DNA of 64,000 nt from Acidimicrobilacustris europaeus (GCA_965194515.1 OZ239146.1:1240001-1304000), one strand, 5' to 3'. Counted from the stretch's first letter, positions 54,442 through 63,249 are shown. Made by a program: numbers and translations. Notes: generated from the sequence alone by a model not told the origin.

Positions 54442-56876
54442 CGTCCCGCCAGGAACTCAGATGCCGAGGCTGCAAGTACTTCGCGTTTCACCTTCGACTG
54501 ATGCCTGATGTCGACGGGAAGTTCACCTTCCAGCACTGCGGCGATTTCGAATGATGAGCAGTGGCGAACTTGTGAGGTGGTGCCAGCATCCGCCAACCGA
54601 AGTTTTCCTTCGGCCTGAATCACAACCGCAATCACTTGCGTACCGACGGGGCCAATCCCAACCGCAGCAACCTGACGGCCGAGTTCGGTTGAGATTGGAT
54701 CTTCCACAAGAACACTCGGAACCGTTCGTGTCGCCATGAACAGCGCGTGTTGCACCCGACCAAGTTGATGAAGGTCGCCATTGACATCAATAAGGCCGAG
54801 GTCACCAGTGCGATGAAAACGTTGATCGTTCAACATGAATTCCGAGTGCTGTTGGGTTCCCCACTGCTGGTCGTATCCATCGAACATCCACGGCGCGTGC
54901 ACTGCGAGTTCACCCCACTCGCCGCTCGAAACAGGCTGAGGTTCGGAATCCTCAAGTGAAAGCACCATCACCGCGGCACCAGGGAGTGGCGTTCCAGTGT
55001 TGGTTCCATCGACAACTAATGTTGTTGCGCCAACCCCATCGGTGATGGGCATCGCTTCAGTCATTCCCCATGGTGATCGAACGTCGGCACCAGTTACCGC
55101 TGCGATTGATGCCGCCAATTGGGTGGAAATGGGAGCACCAGCAAGCATCACAAGGCGAAGTTCGATCGTTCGTCCATCTGCGGTTTCAACGATCCGACGG
55201 GCAGACGCCGGCGAAAGCCACGCAACATCAACTCGCGAAGATTCGATGACCTGAGCGAAACGGTCGAAATCGAGTTCGGCGGGCTTGGTGACATCGATAT
55301 CGGGCAGAACACATGGAACACCAAGTGCAGGCCCCAACAAAATGAACGGTGCAAACGAAGTGAGGAAACCTTGCTCTGCCGACATCGTGAACGATTCGAC
55401 AATGACATCTCGCTGCGCGGCTAACGCTCCGTGCCGATACCGAACTGGCTTTGCCGGACCAGTCGAACCCGACGTATGCACAACCGCAGCTTCAAACTCA
55501 GGATGAAGTTCGGGAAGATCAATCGAAGTTGACGAACGATGTGTCGTCAGTGAAACCGCATGCGGGAATCGACTGGTGCAGATCATTCGTGCGCCCGGGG
55601 TCCAACCCAACGCTTTCGCAGCGGAGAGAGTTTTCGGCGTTCCAAATACCCACTTCGGGTTTGCTCCGCGAAGCACTGTTCGAAGACCGCGCGCTCCGAG
55701 TCCACTATCGGCCACGACCAACACGCCGCCAGCCAACCAAACGCCAAACGACGCAGCGAGGAGATCTGAACCAGGCGGCACAAGCATGGCGACTCGATCG
55801 CCAACCGAGAGGCCAGCCCGCACAAGCATGCGCGCTATGTCAGTGGCGTCATGGGCAAGCGACTTCCAAGAGACAGCACCATTGCGGTCGGTGAACGCTG
55901 CGTCGTCATCGTTGGACCGAGACAACAATCCGTTGGTGATTGCGACGAACGAATCACTTCTTGGTGCAGTTCGAGCTGATTCCTCAGCCACTGGTTTGGG
56001 ACCGAGCACATTTTCAAGCCATGTCGACGCGATTGCAGCCATCGGTTCGTCGAGCGGAACAAGATGCGCGGCATGGGGGAACCGATGAACGTCGGCGTGC
56101 GGAGCCCGATGCAACAGGTCGGCCAAGAATCGATCGTGGAAGACACGATCGCGGCCACCCCATACAAGCAAAAGCGGAACATCAAGATTCGAGAGGTTGT
56201 TCGCTGACTTCTGAAGCGCGTTCCAAGACACGTCTGTCTCGGAAAGCGGAATGTCGGCTACAAATTCGGCCACGGCTGTTCGACGTTCTGCCGATTGGTA
56301 CGGAGCACGAAGCGCTGCACGATGCCGCTTCTCTGTCATCGCTGCGGTCCCGTTCACAAAGACAGGACTACGCCGACAGGAAAGATCAACAAACCGGCGT
56401 GCGGTTGAGATGAGCGGCGGCATCGGGGTGCGCGCTGGAAGCCCAACACCAGTGTTTCCAAGAATCACGGCTTGCACGTCGAGTGAAGACACTGCACCAA
56501 GAGCAACAGGGCCACCCCAGTCGTGGGCGGCAAGAACCAGCGGACCTGATGTGTGCTGTTCGCAAAACGCAACGAGTTCTGCGACGCGAGTCTCGAGCGT
56601 GCGCGGTGTCGATCGTTCCGACCAACCCATACCGGTTTGATCGATAGCAATGACTCGCCACTCGGGGCTCAGCGTTTCCAGGAAGCCTTTCCAGAGGTAG
56701 CCCCAGGTTGGATTGCCGTGAACGCAAACAATGGTGCCGCGTTCACCAACACCGGTGTCGAGAATGCTCCATTCGACATCAACTGCATTGGGCCGCTCGA
56801 TGCGCACCATTCGGTGCCACGCCGGATCAATCCCCCACCGTTCCCAGTCAGCAGCGGACGGGGTGTCGATCGACAA
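54438..56876 (-). CDS. oleBC: OleBC fusion: beta-lactone decarboxylase + beta-lactone synthetase
   Basis: 812 residues from a TTG at 56876. Residues 1-~295 are an OleB-type alpha/beta hydrolase of the haloalkane-dehalogenase class: VCVHGNPTWGYLW, AIDQTGMGWS, nucleophile Asp in LAAHDWGGPVAL, and His in RFPHAAHLVPLDEP. Residues ~310-812 are an AMP-ligase fold of OleC: HTSGSTGPAKPVRYRH, PWGMTEAMP, FHRTGDLG and a C-terminal Lys-containing SKVKREVL. OleC closes the beta-hydroxy acid to a beta-lactone and OleB removes CO2 to leave the alkene. Fused OleBC is known in actinobacteria such as Micrococcus. It lies 6 nt after oleA. Confidence 0.9.
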   Translation of the reverse strand: MSIDTPSAADWERWGIDPAWHRMVRIERPNAVDVEWSILDTGVGERGTIVCVHGNPTWGYLWKGFLETLSPEWRVIAIDQTGMGWSERSTPRTLETRVAELVAFCEQHTSGPLVLAAHDWGGPVALGAVSSLDVQAVILGNTGVGLPARTPMPPLISTARRFVDLSCRRSPVFVNGTAAMTEKRHRAALRAPYQSAERRTAVAEFVADIPLSETDVSWNALQKSANNLSNLDVPLLLVWGGRDRVFHDRFLADLLHRAPHADVHRFPHAAHLVPLDEPMAAIASTWLENVLGPKPVAEESARTAPRSDSFVAITNGLLSRSNDDDAAFTDRNGAVSWKSLAHDATDIARMLVRAGLSVGDRVAMLVPPGSDLLAASFGVWLAGGVLVVADSGLGARGLRTVLRGANPKWVFGTPKTLSAAKALGWTPGARMICTSRFPHAVSLTTHRSSTSIDLPELHPEFEAAVVHTSGSTGPAKPVRYRHGALAAQRDVIVESFTMSAEQGFLTSFAPFILLGPALGVPCVLPDIDVTKPAELDFDRFAQVIESSRVDVAWLSPASARRIVETADGRTIELRLVMLAGAPISTQLAASIAAVTGADVRSPWGMTEAMPITDGVGATTLVVDGTNTGTPLPGAAVMVLSLEDSEPQPVSSGEWGELAVHAPWMFDGYDQQWGTQQHSEFMLNDQRFHRTGDLGLIDVNGDLHQLGRVQHALFMATRTVPSVLVEDPISTELGRQVAAVGIGPVGTQVIAVVIQAEGKLRLADAGTTSQVRHCSSFEIAAVLEGELPVDIRHQSKVKREVLAASASEFLAGR

Positions 56877-56882
56877 GGCCGA

Positions 56883-57896
56883 CTACCAGACCAGTTCGGC
56901 GACCGAACAGTTCAGTCCAGAACCGATACCCATAAGGAGGACACGATCGCCTGGCGACAAACGATCAGCGGTTACCGACAACGTGTACGGAACCGCAGCG
57001 GGACCAATGTTTCCGAAGTCGGGATAGGTAAGCGGAACTCGCGAGCTATCGATCGAAAGCAACTCACAAAGTTTTGTGGTGTGTACTGCCGATACCTGAT
57101 GAAGGATGTAGGTGTCGCAGTTCGACCATTGCCAGCCCTCGGCAAGCGCGTCATTAAACGTTGCTTCCGCCAGATCGAGACCCGACTCGAGTAACGCTGC
57201 GGTGTCAGTGCGCATCTCGTCAAGATCGCCGACGCAAAGGTCGTGATACTTCGTTGCTGCACGGGTGACTCCACCAAGGAACTGGTGCGAACCGGGCCTC
57301 GGTCCACCCATCACCATTGCTGCTGCGCCCGAACCAAGCGTGAGCGAAGCGAACTGATCGAAGACGTCGCCCACGGTCGAGGACGGGTCCTGCAAGCGAG
57401 CAATGGTCTGAGTCTGGGGTTGACGGCTTCCTTCACCATCGACAATCAGCACAACCTTCACCTGACCCGCATCGATCATTGATGACGCAATCGTCATTGC
57501 GTTGATGAAGCCCAAGCACGCATTGCCCAGGTCGAAGTTCATAGCGTTGGTTGAGAGCCCCAAACGGTTATGTACTGCGCAAGCGATGCTGGGTTCGAGA
57601 TGGTGTTTGCACACAGAGGTGGAAATCAGAAGGTCGACTTCGCCCGGAGCGACCCCGGCCTGTTCAAGCGCAAGCGCACCAGCGCGCGCCGCAGCATCGT
57701 CGAACGTGACATCTTCGGGCCACCAACGGCGAGCCTTGATACCAGCCACGGACTCAAGGAGCCCTGGACGAACACCAAGGCGCTCATAGGTCTCAGCGAG
57801 CTGTTCGTCGATCCATGCCGAGCTCACGATCTCGGGCGCATCCACATGAGAGACCGACCACACATGGGATCGGGTGAACGTAACCGGAGAACTCAC
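56883..57896 (-). CDS. oleA: OleA, thiolase-fold acyl-CoA condensing enzyme
   Basis: 337 residues from a GTG at 57896. KAS III-like thiolase fold. Catalytic Cys in FDLGNACLGFINAM, His in YILHQVSAVHTTKL and Asn in DFGNIGPAAVP are present, as is the Glu of HHLEPSIACA that matches the OleA-specific glutamate entering from the other subunit. OleA joins two fatty acyl-CoAs head-to-head. A TAGGCT -10 lies 6 nt before the GTG, so the ole operon probably starts as a leaderless transcript here. Confidence 0.92.
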   Translation of the reverse strand: MSSPVTFTRSHVWSVSHVDAPEIVSSAWIDEQLAETYERLGVRPGLLESVAGIKARRWWPEDVTFDDAAARAGALALEQAGVAPGEVDLLISTSVCKHHLEPSIACAVHNRLGLSTNAMNFDLGNACLGFINAMTIASSMIDAGQVKVVLIVDGEGSRQPQTQTIARLQDPSSTVGDVFDQFASLTLGSGAAAMVMGGPRPGSHQFLGGVTRAATKYHDLCVGDLDEMRTDTAALLESGLDLAEATFNDALAEGWQWSNCDTYILHQVSAVHTTKLCELLSIDSSRVPLTYPDFGNIGPAAVPYTLSVTADRLSPGDRVLLMGIGSGLNCSVAELVW

Positions 57897-57902
57897 CCGT
57901 GC

Positions 57903-57908
57903 AGCCTA
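57903..57908 (-). promoter_or_regulatory. -10 element for leaderless oleA
   Basis: TAGGCT 6 nt before the oleA GTG, in the 40-bp gap after the LLM oxidoreductase gene. Confidence 0.5.
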
Positions 57909-57936
57909 GGGCCCGATGGGCCAGTCCACAGTCCGG

Positions 57937-58818
57937 TTAGCCCAAGAGGGCTGGAGCAAGGCGTTGCCACGTGTCCATGGGGATCGAAGTGCCGTCCGCA
58001 GGCAGCACCTGAATGCAGACATGATCGGCCCCAGCCTCGTGATGGGCTTTGACCCGATCGGAAATTGCAGCCTCGTCGCCCCACGCCACGATGGCGTCCA
58101 CCAGACGATCCGATCCTCCGTCGACAAAGTCTTCGTCGGCGAAGCCGAAGCGCTTCAGATTGTTTGTGTAGTTCGGAAGCGTGAGATACATCGCCATATG
58201 CCCGCGTGCGATCTCGCGCGCCTTGGCCGGATCAGTTTCGAGGACCACTGCTTGTTCCGGGCACAGCCAACCCCGATCGCCCATGACCTCACGGGCAAAC
58301 GCCGTGTGCTCAACAGGAATGAAATAAGGATGTGCACCCTGAGTCCGCTCTGCAGCAAGTTCCAGCATCTTTGGACCAAGCGCAGCGAGAACCTTCTGAG
58401 GCGGTGCACTTGCAGGCGACGCAGTGAACAAACCGTTGTCCATTCCATCGAGATAGGCCTTCATCGCTGAGAACGGCTTTGAATAGTCGTGACCACGAAG
58501 CCCAGACACCATGACCTCATGGCTCACCCCGAGACCAAGAAGGAACCGGTCGGGGAAGGCCTCGGAAACCGTGTTCCATGCGGAGTTCGCACACAACGCA
58601 TCACGCGCGTAGATCGATGCGATACCGGTAGCGATCACCATCTTTTTTGTCCCAGCAAGAAGAAGCGTTGAGCTCACGAACGATTCACGTCCGATCATCT
58701 CCGGAATCCAAAGTGCTCCGTAACCGAGTTCCTCGATTTCCGCAGCGGTTTCCTGCGCCTGAGCGGAGGGAACGAGATCAAGTTGATAGGCCCACAGGCC
58801 AACGCGTCCAAGATTCAT
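57937..58818 (-). CDS. LLM-class (probably F420-dependent) oxidoreductase
   Basis: 293 residues, luciferase-like TIM barrel. Features: GRVGLWAYQLDLVP at strand 1, EELGYGALWIPEMIGRESF, ATGIASIYARDAL, PDRFLLGLGVSHE and the C-terminal AGADHVCIQVLP. It resembles the probable F420-dependent subfamily typical of actinobacteria (TIGR03620-like); cofactor and substrate are inferred from family. It precedes oleA on the same strand, but oleA seems to have its own promoter, so a role in olefin metabolism is open. Confidence 0.87.
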   Translation of the reverse strand: MNLGRVGLWAYQLDLVPSAQAQETAAEIEELGYGALWIPEMIGRESFVSSTLLLAGTKKMVIATGIASIYARDALCANSAWNTVSEAFPDRFLLGLGVSHEVMVSGLRGHDYSKPFSAMKAYLDGMDNGLFTASPASAPPQKVLAALGPKMLELAAERTQGAHPYFIPVEHTAFAREVMGDRGWLCPEQAVVLETDPAKAREIARGHMAMYLTLPNYTNNLKRFGFADEDFVDGGSDRLVDAIVAWGDEAAISDRVKAHHEAGADHVCIQVLPADGTSIPMDTWQRLAPALLG

Positions 58819-58824
58819 GTCCGC

Positions 58825-58830
58825 ACCCTA
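58825..58830 (-). promoter_or_regulatory. -10 element for the LLM oxidoreductase gene
   Basis: TAGGGT 6 nt before the ATG at 58818; leaderless start likely. It stands back-to-back with the DUF2752 promoter 34 bp away. Confidence 0.5.
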
Positions 58831-58863
58831 GGCATCGACAGCCAACCAAGGCGAGGCCAGCCC

Positions 58864-58869
58864 TAGACT
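58864..58869 (+). promoter_or_regulatory. -10 element for the DUF2752 gene
   Basis: TAGACT 6 nt before the GTG at 58876, the same hexamer and spacing as at sufC1. Confidence 0.5.
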
Positions 58870-58875
58870 TACGAT

Positions 58876-59349
58876 GTGCTGACGAACCCCGTCGATTCGG
58901 CAAACCAAGGCCCTCCCCCGCCACCTGCCGAAACGACGCGAGTCCGGCGCCGCAGAACCGGAATTTGGATTGCAGGCGGCGTTGCACTTGCTGGATGCGT
59001 TGCAGTTGGCGTTATCGACCCCAACACGACACAACTTCTCCCCGCTTGCACATTCAAGGCCACGACCGGTCTCGATTGCCCCGGATGTGGCATGACCCGT
59101 GGTCTCCACGCACTTTTGAACGGCGATGTGTCACGCGCCCTCAGCCACAACCTTCTCCTTAGCGTCATCCTCGCTTCGTCAGTTATTTGGTTCGGCTGGA
59201 ACGCGATCGCTCGCCGAACCGGACGACGCGTGCTTCATTTTGAGTTCAAACGAAATACGTGGATCGCAATCGGTCTCGCAGTTGTCGCGTTTTGGGTGTT
59301 GCGCAATCTGCCGTGGTCGCCGTTCAACTGGTTGGGCTCAGACGCGTAA
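58876..59349 (+). CDS. DUF2752 family membrane protein
   Basis: 157 residues from a GTG. A Pro-rich cytoplasmic start (GPPPPPAETTRVRRRR) is followed by three hydrophobic segments and the family hallmark CPGCGMTRGLHALLNGD, with Cys-x2-Cys. DUF2752 proteins are small integral membrane proteins of unknown function. It converges on the 228-residue gene. Confidence 0.88.
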   Translation: MLTNPVDSANQGPPPPPAETTRVRRRRTGIWIAGGVALAGCVAVGVIDPNTTQLLPACTFKATTGLDCPGCGMTRGLHALLNGDVSRALSHNLLLSVILASSVIWFGWNAIARRTGRRVLHFEFKRNTWIAIGLAVVAFWVLRNLPWSPFNWLGSDA

Positions 59350-59383
59350 GCCGAAATTCGGCACAATTCCGACACCACCTAGA

Positions 59384-60070
59384 TCATTGAGCAATTGTGT
59401 CGAGTGATTTGGTTTGTAACAGCACCGCGTCATCGAAGTGGCAAGGCGGGCTGACGCCAGCCTGACCAAATCCTGCGGCCTTTCCGACGTTAGTTGCCTG
59501 AAGAGAAAAATCTTTTGTGACGGGACCCACAGAAGCCCATGCCTTCGCACCATGGACGCGCAATTCGACTGAAACTTTCGGCGTCGCCGGATCTTCGACG
59601 GTTCCGAGAGTCTTCGGTTCTCCGTCCAAAACTTGTACAACGTTCCAGAGCAGAAACGGCTTGGCTCGAAGCAGTGCAACGTAATTCTTTGCATCAATGA
59701 CATTGGCAACAACACCGCAGTAGGAATCACCTTCCACCGTTGCCCTGATTGACGCCTGACGCTCGAGAGAGGCCACGGCAAAATTCATTCCGGAAACCTG
59801 GTTCGTGGCCTCAAGTGCCGAATTCTTCACGGTCCAATCGCCAGCAAGATTCACCCAAACGGCCGCCTCAGGTTGTAGCGAATCCGCTGCGAGCAAACCA
59901 TCACCAAAGAAGTCCATCACAACGATTGATGCGCCTGGCCGATCTCGCGTGGGAGAGACAAACCATGCTGCAAACGAATACGCCAGCCAGCTCAAAACAA
60001 CAATCGCAAGTATTGCCAGCGACTTTCCGAGCGAGTTGAGCCCACCGGCGGCTCCCCGCACCGTCACCAT
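59384..60070 (-). CDS. Hypothetical membrane-anchored extracytoplasmic protein
   Basis: 228 residues. A signal anchor (LAILAIVVLSWLAYSFAAWFV) is followed by a beta-rich domain with FFGDGLLAADSLQPEAAVW, GDWTVKNSALEATN and NYVALLRAKPFLLWNVVQVLDG. The pattern looks like a concanavalin-type jelly roll (DUF1080/LamG-like), which I infer from strand pattern only. Two Cys (SYCGVV, SPPCHF) may form a disulfide. It starts 7 nt inside the acyltransferase gene, so the two are coupled. Confidence 0.7.
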   Translation of the reverse strand: MVTVRGAAGGLNSLGKSLAILAIVVLSWLAYSFAAWFVSPTRDRPGASIVVMDFFGDGLLAADSLQPEAAVWVNLAGDWTVKNSALEATNQVSGMNFAVASLERQASIRATVEGDSYCGVVANVIDAKNYVALLRAKPFLLWNVVQVLDGEPKTLGTVEDPATPKVSVELRVHGAKAWASVGPVTKDFSLQATNVGKAAGFGQAGVSPPCHFDDAVLLQTKSLDTIAQ

Positions 60071-61257
60071 GACAACTTCATCGCTGGACGCTCAATAAGT
60101 CGATAGCTCAACCACCCGACTGCCAGCGAAAGTGGGACAAGCACGGCAACTACAAGAACAAACAATCCTATGCCGGGCGTATACGTGAAATTCCATAAGT
60201 AGTACTTGAGAAAGATGTCATGCCAGAGATATACGCCATAGGACACCATGCCGATCTCGTACATCAGTCGCGATGAGAAAAATCCACGCTTTGATTTCGC
60301 CCCGGTTCCGATCGTCAGAGGTATCAGAAATAGCAACGCAGCGACTCCGTAGAGTCCATGCGCCAGTAGTGCATCGGGTACCGGAGGCTCGGCTCCAATT
60401 TTCGAACCGTCAAAATCAATAATCAACGTTGCTGCTCCGTAAACAACAATCGCCAGTGGCCAACACGTTCTCCGCATCGTCCCAAATCGATAGACCAACG
60501 ACATTGGGCGCCAACCGATTCGAAGCAATGACGCAAAAATGCTTAGAAGCATTCCCCATCCGAACCAATCGAGATAGTCAAATAGCGACCCATGAATTCG
60601 GTAATCAGTCGTAGAACCTTCTTTCACGAAGTCCTGGAACAAACGCGGGACAGCGAGTAAGGAAAACGTGAGCAGGACCACGAGAACAACCCGCACATTC
60701 TGGTTACCAATTCGCCTGCAAAAAATTCCTAGCACCAGTACAAATAATGCGAGAAAAAGATAAAAAGTGACTTCTACGGTAAGCGACCATGCCACTCCCA
60801 ACCCGATGAAAACGTGCGATGAATCCACGTAGCGTTCCATCAGGGAGAAGAGGCCGATACGACTGCCAATTAGAGGACCCAACAAAAGCTCCGCAGCGAT
60901 GAGCGCAGCCCAATAGGCCGGATAGATGCGGAGAAACCGCCGAGACGCAAAGCGAGACATCGATTTACGACCGGTGCGAGCGATGAGATCCATCACAAAT
61001 TCGCTGAAGAGAAGAAAGCCAGAGAGAAGAAAGAAAACCGCGACTCCTATGTAACCAAATCCATAGATCCACTGCGTCACAAAACGGTTCAGCGGATCCG
61101 AGGTTTCCCCAGACTGAAGCAACGCCAGCGCATGGAACACCACCACCATGAGAGCTGCTGCACCTCTTGCGCCGTCAAGCGACGGATAGTGAGGAACTGC
61201 AGGTGATTCACCCTCTGCCGGTTCCTTCACAGCAGTTCCACTCCCCAGAACGTTCAT
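60064..61257 (-). CDS. Acyltransferase 3 family membrane protein (OafA/YrhL-like)
   Basis: 397 residues with about ten transmembrane helices. N-terminal HYPSLDGARGAAALMVVVFHALAL holds the conserved Arg and the catalytic His of the family, followed by FFLLSGFLLF and RFLRIYPAYWAAL. It lacks the C-terminal SGNH domain of full OafA. Such proteins acetylate or acylate surface glycans or lipids. Local GC is clearly lower than in neighbours (one 60-bp stretch at 60721 is about 33%), suggesting recent acquisition. Confidence 0.9.
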   Translation of the reverse strand: MNVLGSGTAVKEPAEGESPAVPHYPSLDGARGAAALMVVVFHALALLQSGETSDPLNRFVTQWIYGFGYIGVAVFFLLSGFLLFSEFVMDLIARTGRKSMSRFASRRFLRIYPAYWAALIAAELLLGPLIGSRIGLFSLMERYVDSSHVFIGLGVAWSLTVEVTFYLFLALFVLVLGIFCRRIGNQNVRVVLVVLLTFSLLAVPRLFQDFVKEGSTTDYRIHGSLFDYLDWFGWGMLLSIFASLLRIGWRPMSLVYRFGTMRRTCWPLAIVVYGAATLIIDFDGSKIGAEPPVPDALLAHGLYGVAALLFLIPLTIGTGAKSKRGFFSSRLMYEIGMVSYGVYLWHDIFLKYYLWNFTYTPGIGLFVLVVAVLVPLSLAVGWLSYRLIERPAMKLSW

Positions 61258-61265
61258 CTAAAGGC

Positions 61266-61787
61266 TCAGTCGATTCGACGCATCTGCGCTTTGTAGAACT
61301 TCCCGCGTTCGGCGTAATCACGAACTGCGATTTCCTGAATAAAGGCTTGATTCGGTCCGACCTCGCGCAACTTCGCCGGAATTCCGAGCGCCATCATGCC
61401 GGTCGGGACTTCCATACGGTTTGGAACAACAGCATTCGAGCCAACCAAAGAGCCGGAGCGAACAATCGCTTCGTGCAGCACAACCGAGCCGTTACCAACG
61501 AGCGAGTTGCTCTCGATCGTGCAGCCCTCGAGATGAACGATGTGGCCAATCACGCAATCGTCGCCAACAATCGTTGGTCGTGTCGGGATGCAGTGAATAA
61601 CGGTTCCGTCTTGAATCGACGTGCGCTCGCCGATTCGGATACCACCGTTATCTCCTCGTAACACAGCGCATGGCCAAATCGTGCTGTCGGCACCAATCGT
61701 GACGTCGCCAATGACCACAGCCTCGGGATGCACCCACGCGTCGGGATGAATTTCGGGAACCATGTCGCCCAGCGCGTAAATGGCCAC
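61266..61787 (-). CDS. Gamma-carbonic-anhydrase-like hexapeptide repeat protein
   Basis: 173 residues from a GTG. Left-handed beta-helix made of hexapeptide turns (AVVIGDVTIGADSTIWPCAVLRGD, SIQDGTVIHC), with the His cluster in VIHC and VIGHIVHLEGC at the positions of the metal ligands. Members (YrdA/PaaY/CaiE) form trimers; some are carbonic anhydrases, others thioesterases. It follows the flavin reductase gene after 3 nt. Confidence 0.9.
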   Translation of the reverse strand: MAIYALGDMVPEIHPDAWVHPEAVVIGDVTIGADSTIWPCAVLRGDNGGIRIGERTSIQDGTVIHCIPTRPTIVGDDCVIGHIVHLEGCTIESNSLVGNGSVVLHEAIVRSGSLVGSNAVVPNRMEVPTGMMALGIPAKLREVGPNQAFIQEIAVRDYAERGKFYKAQMRRID

Positions 61788-61790
61788 GAC

Positions 61791-62288
61791 TTAGAACGCC
61801 ACCCGGCCGTAGCCACCGCGGAAGAAAACAAGTGCTCCGCCTTCATGCTTCACGTCGAGATCGGTCACAGCGCAAACGATGATGTCGTGATCGCCGCCGT
61901 CGAGGACTGAGTGAAGATCACAGTCGATGTAGGCAAGCACTCCGTTGATGAGCGGTGCGCCATTCCCCGAATGCTTCCAGCCAATCTCGGAGAACTTGTC
62001 GTCTGCCTTTGAACCGAAGACTCGGCTCACATCTTCCTGATCGTCAGCGAGGATGTTGACGCAGAACTTTCCAGCACTGCGCAACTTGCCCCAGCTGGCC
62101 GAAGTTTTTGTCGCACTGAACAGCACCAGCGCTGGGTCAAGGGACAACGACGTAAATGAACCGATGGCCATACCTGCTGGGCCTTCGTCGGTCATCGCCG
62201 TAATGACCGCAACACCAGTAGGGAAATGCCCAAGAACCTGCCGGTACTTGGCGCTATCGAATGCGGTGGTTTCAGAATTCTCGCTCAC
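61791..62288 (-). CDS. Flavin reductase family (FMN-binding split barrel) protein
   Basis: 165 residues from a GTG. Split-barrel motifs: YRQVLGHFPTGVAVITAM, GMAIGSFTSLSLDPALVLFS, KFCVNILADDQEDVSRVFG and a C-terminal GGALVFFRGGYGRV. It reduces FMN/FAD for partner monooxygenases or acts as an F420/FMN-binding protein. A TAAGAT hexamer overlapping the previous stop (62298-62303) is 9 nt before the start and may be a -10. Confidence 0.9.
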   Translation of the reverse strand: MSENSETTAFDSAKYRQVLGHFPTGVAVITAMTDEGPAGMAIGSFTSLSLDPALVLFSATKTSASWGKLRSAGKFCVNILADDQEDVSRVFGSKADDKFSEIGWKHSGNGAPLINGVLAYIDCDLHSVLDGGDHDIIVCAVTDLDVKHEGGALVFFRGGYGRVAF

Positions 62289-62300
62289 AAGGGCGAGATC

Positions 62301-63134
62301 TTAGGCGAGGGTGATGCTGAGACCCTCGAACGCTGCAACGATCGAATCGACACCCATTGTGCGACCGGTTTCTCGCGCTCCGGCAAGGAGCTGATCGAGG
62401 GTTTCGTCGTCGTGCGAGGGGTCGTGATGAAACAAAACCAACTGTCCGACTTCAGCTGCCGCAGCAACACGTACGGCGTAACCAACAGTGCAGTGGCCCC
62501 AGGTTGGCTTACACGCGAATTCTTCGGGCGTGTACTGCGCGTCGTGGATGAGGACATCGACGCCTCTGCAAAGTTCAAGCACTCCAGGCTCGACGGAAAC
62601 TCCGTCAGCCGGTTGCTGATGATCGCTCACATACGCCACCGAGAAACCATCTCGTTCAACTCGATATCCGAACGTGGTGTCTGTGTGTGGAACTTCGAGA
62701 GCAGTCACTTTTGCCCCCGCGATTTCGTGAACACCTTCGGTAAGGGTGAAGAACGAAACGTCGCCGGGGAGATCTTGGCGAGTAACCGGGAAAAACGGTG
62801 GACGCATCAGGTCGTCGAATGCGTCGGCGAATGCGACACCGTCATGGTCTGGCCCGTAGACCGAAAGTGTCGAACCAGGTATCAGCAGCGGCTGACAGAA
62901 AGGAAGCCCTTGGACGTGATCCCAGTGAAGGTGTGTCACGAGTGCGTGCGCATGTAACTGCGCACCTGCACCTTGGTCGGCCCCGAAATAGCGAAGCCCA
63001 GTTCCGAGGTCGAGCAGGATCGGATCGGCATCTGCGCTGCGCAGTACAACACTCGCGGTGTTGCCCCCGTATCGAGACGTGCTTTCACCAGCACATGGCG
63101 TCGACCCCCGAACTCCGTAAAACGTGATCTCCAC
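62301..63134 (-). CDS. MBL-fold hydrolase (RNase Z/PhnP-like)
   Basis: 277 residues from a GTG at 63134, chosen for the GGAGG 8 nt upstream and the VEITFYGVRGSTP start; an earlier in-frame start adds 28 unsupported residues. Metal motif THLHWDHVQGLPF (H-x-H-x-D-H), LLDLGTGLRYFG, Asp in AYVSDHQQP and His in LFHHDPSHDD. Proteins with this GVRGSTP start are single-domain phosphodiesterase-like enzymes; substrate unknown. Confidence 0.88.
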   Translation of the reverse strand: MEITFYGVRGSTPCAGESTSRYGGNTASVVLRSADADPILLDLGTGLRYFGADQGAGAQLHAHALVTHLHWDHVQGLPFCQPLLIPGSTLSVYGPDHDGVAFADAFDDLMRPPFFPVTRQDLPGDVSFFTLTEGVHEIAGAKVTALEVPHTDTTFGYRVERDGFSVAYVSDHQQPADGVSVEPGVLELCRGVDVLIHDAQYTPEEFACKPTWGHCTVGYAVRVAAAAEVGQLVLFHHDPSHDDETLDQLLAGARETGRTMGVDSIVAAFEGLSITLA

Positions 63135-63237
63135 TGTCCACCTCCTCCCCGAGTACCAATGGATGGCGAACGCTAGGACAAGGGCCTCTCGATGTGAAGG
63201 GGAAGTGACATGTCTCACACCTCTGCCTGAATCTCGC

Positions 63238-63243
63238 TACCTT
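63238..63243 (+). promoter_or_regulatory. -10 element for the epoxide-hydrolase-like gene
   Basis: TACCTT 6 nt before the ATG at 63250; leaderless start likely. Confidence 0.45.
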
Positions 63244-63249
63244 CGCATC

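Noticed and set aside
59350..59362. GCCGA/TCGGC inverted repeat between the convergent DUF2752 and 228-residue genes
   Set aside because: A 5-bp stem with a 3-nt loop and no T run; could be a chance palindrome.
63205..63218. GTGACATGTCTCAC near-palindrome upstream of the epoxide-hydrolase-like gene
   Set aside because: Imperfect and seen once; no second copy to support an operator.
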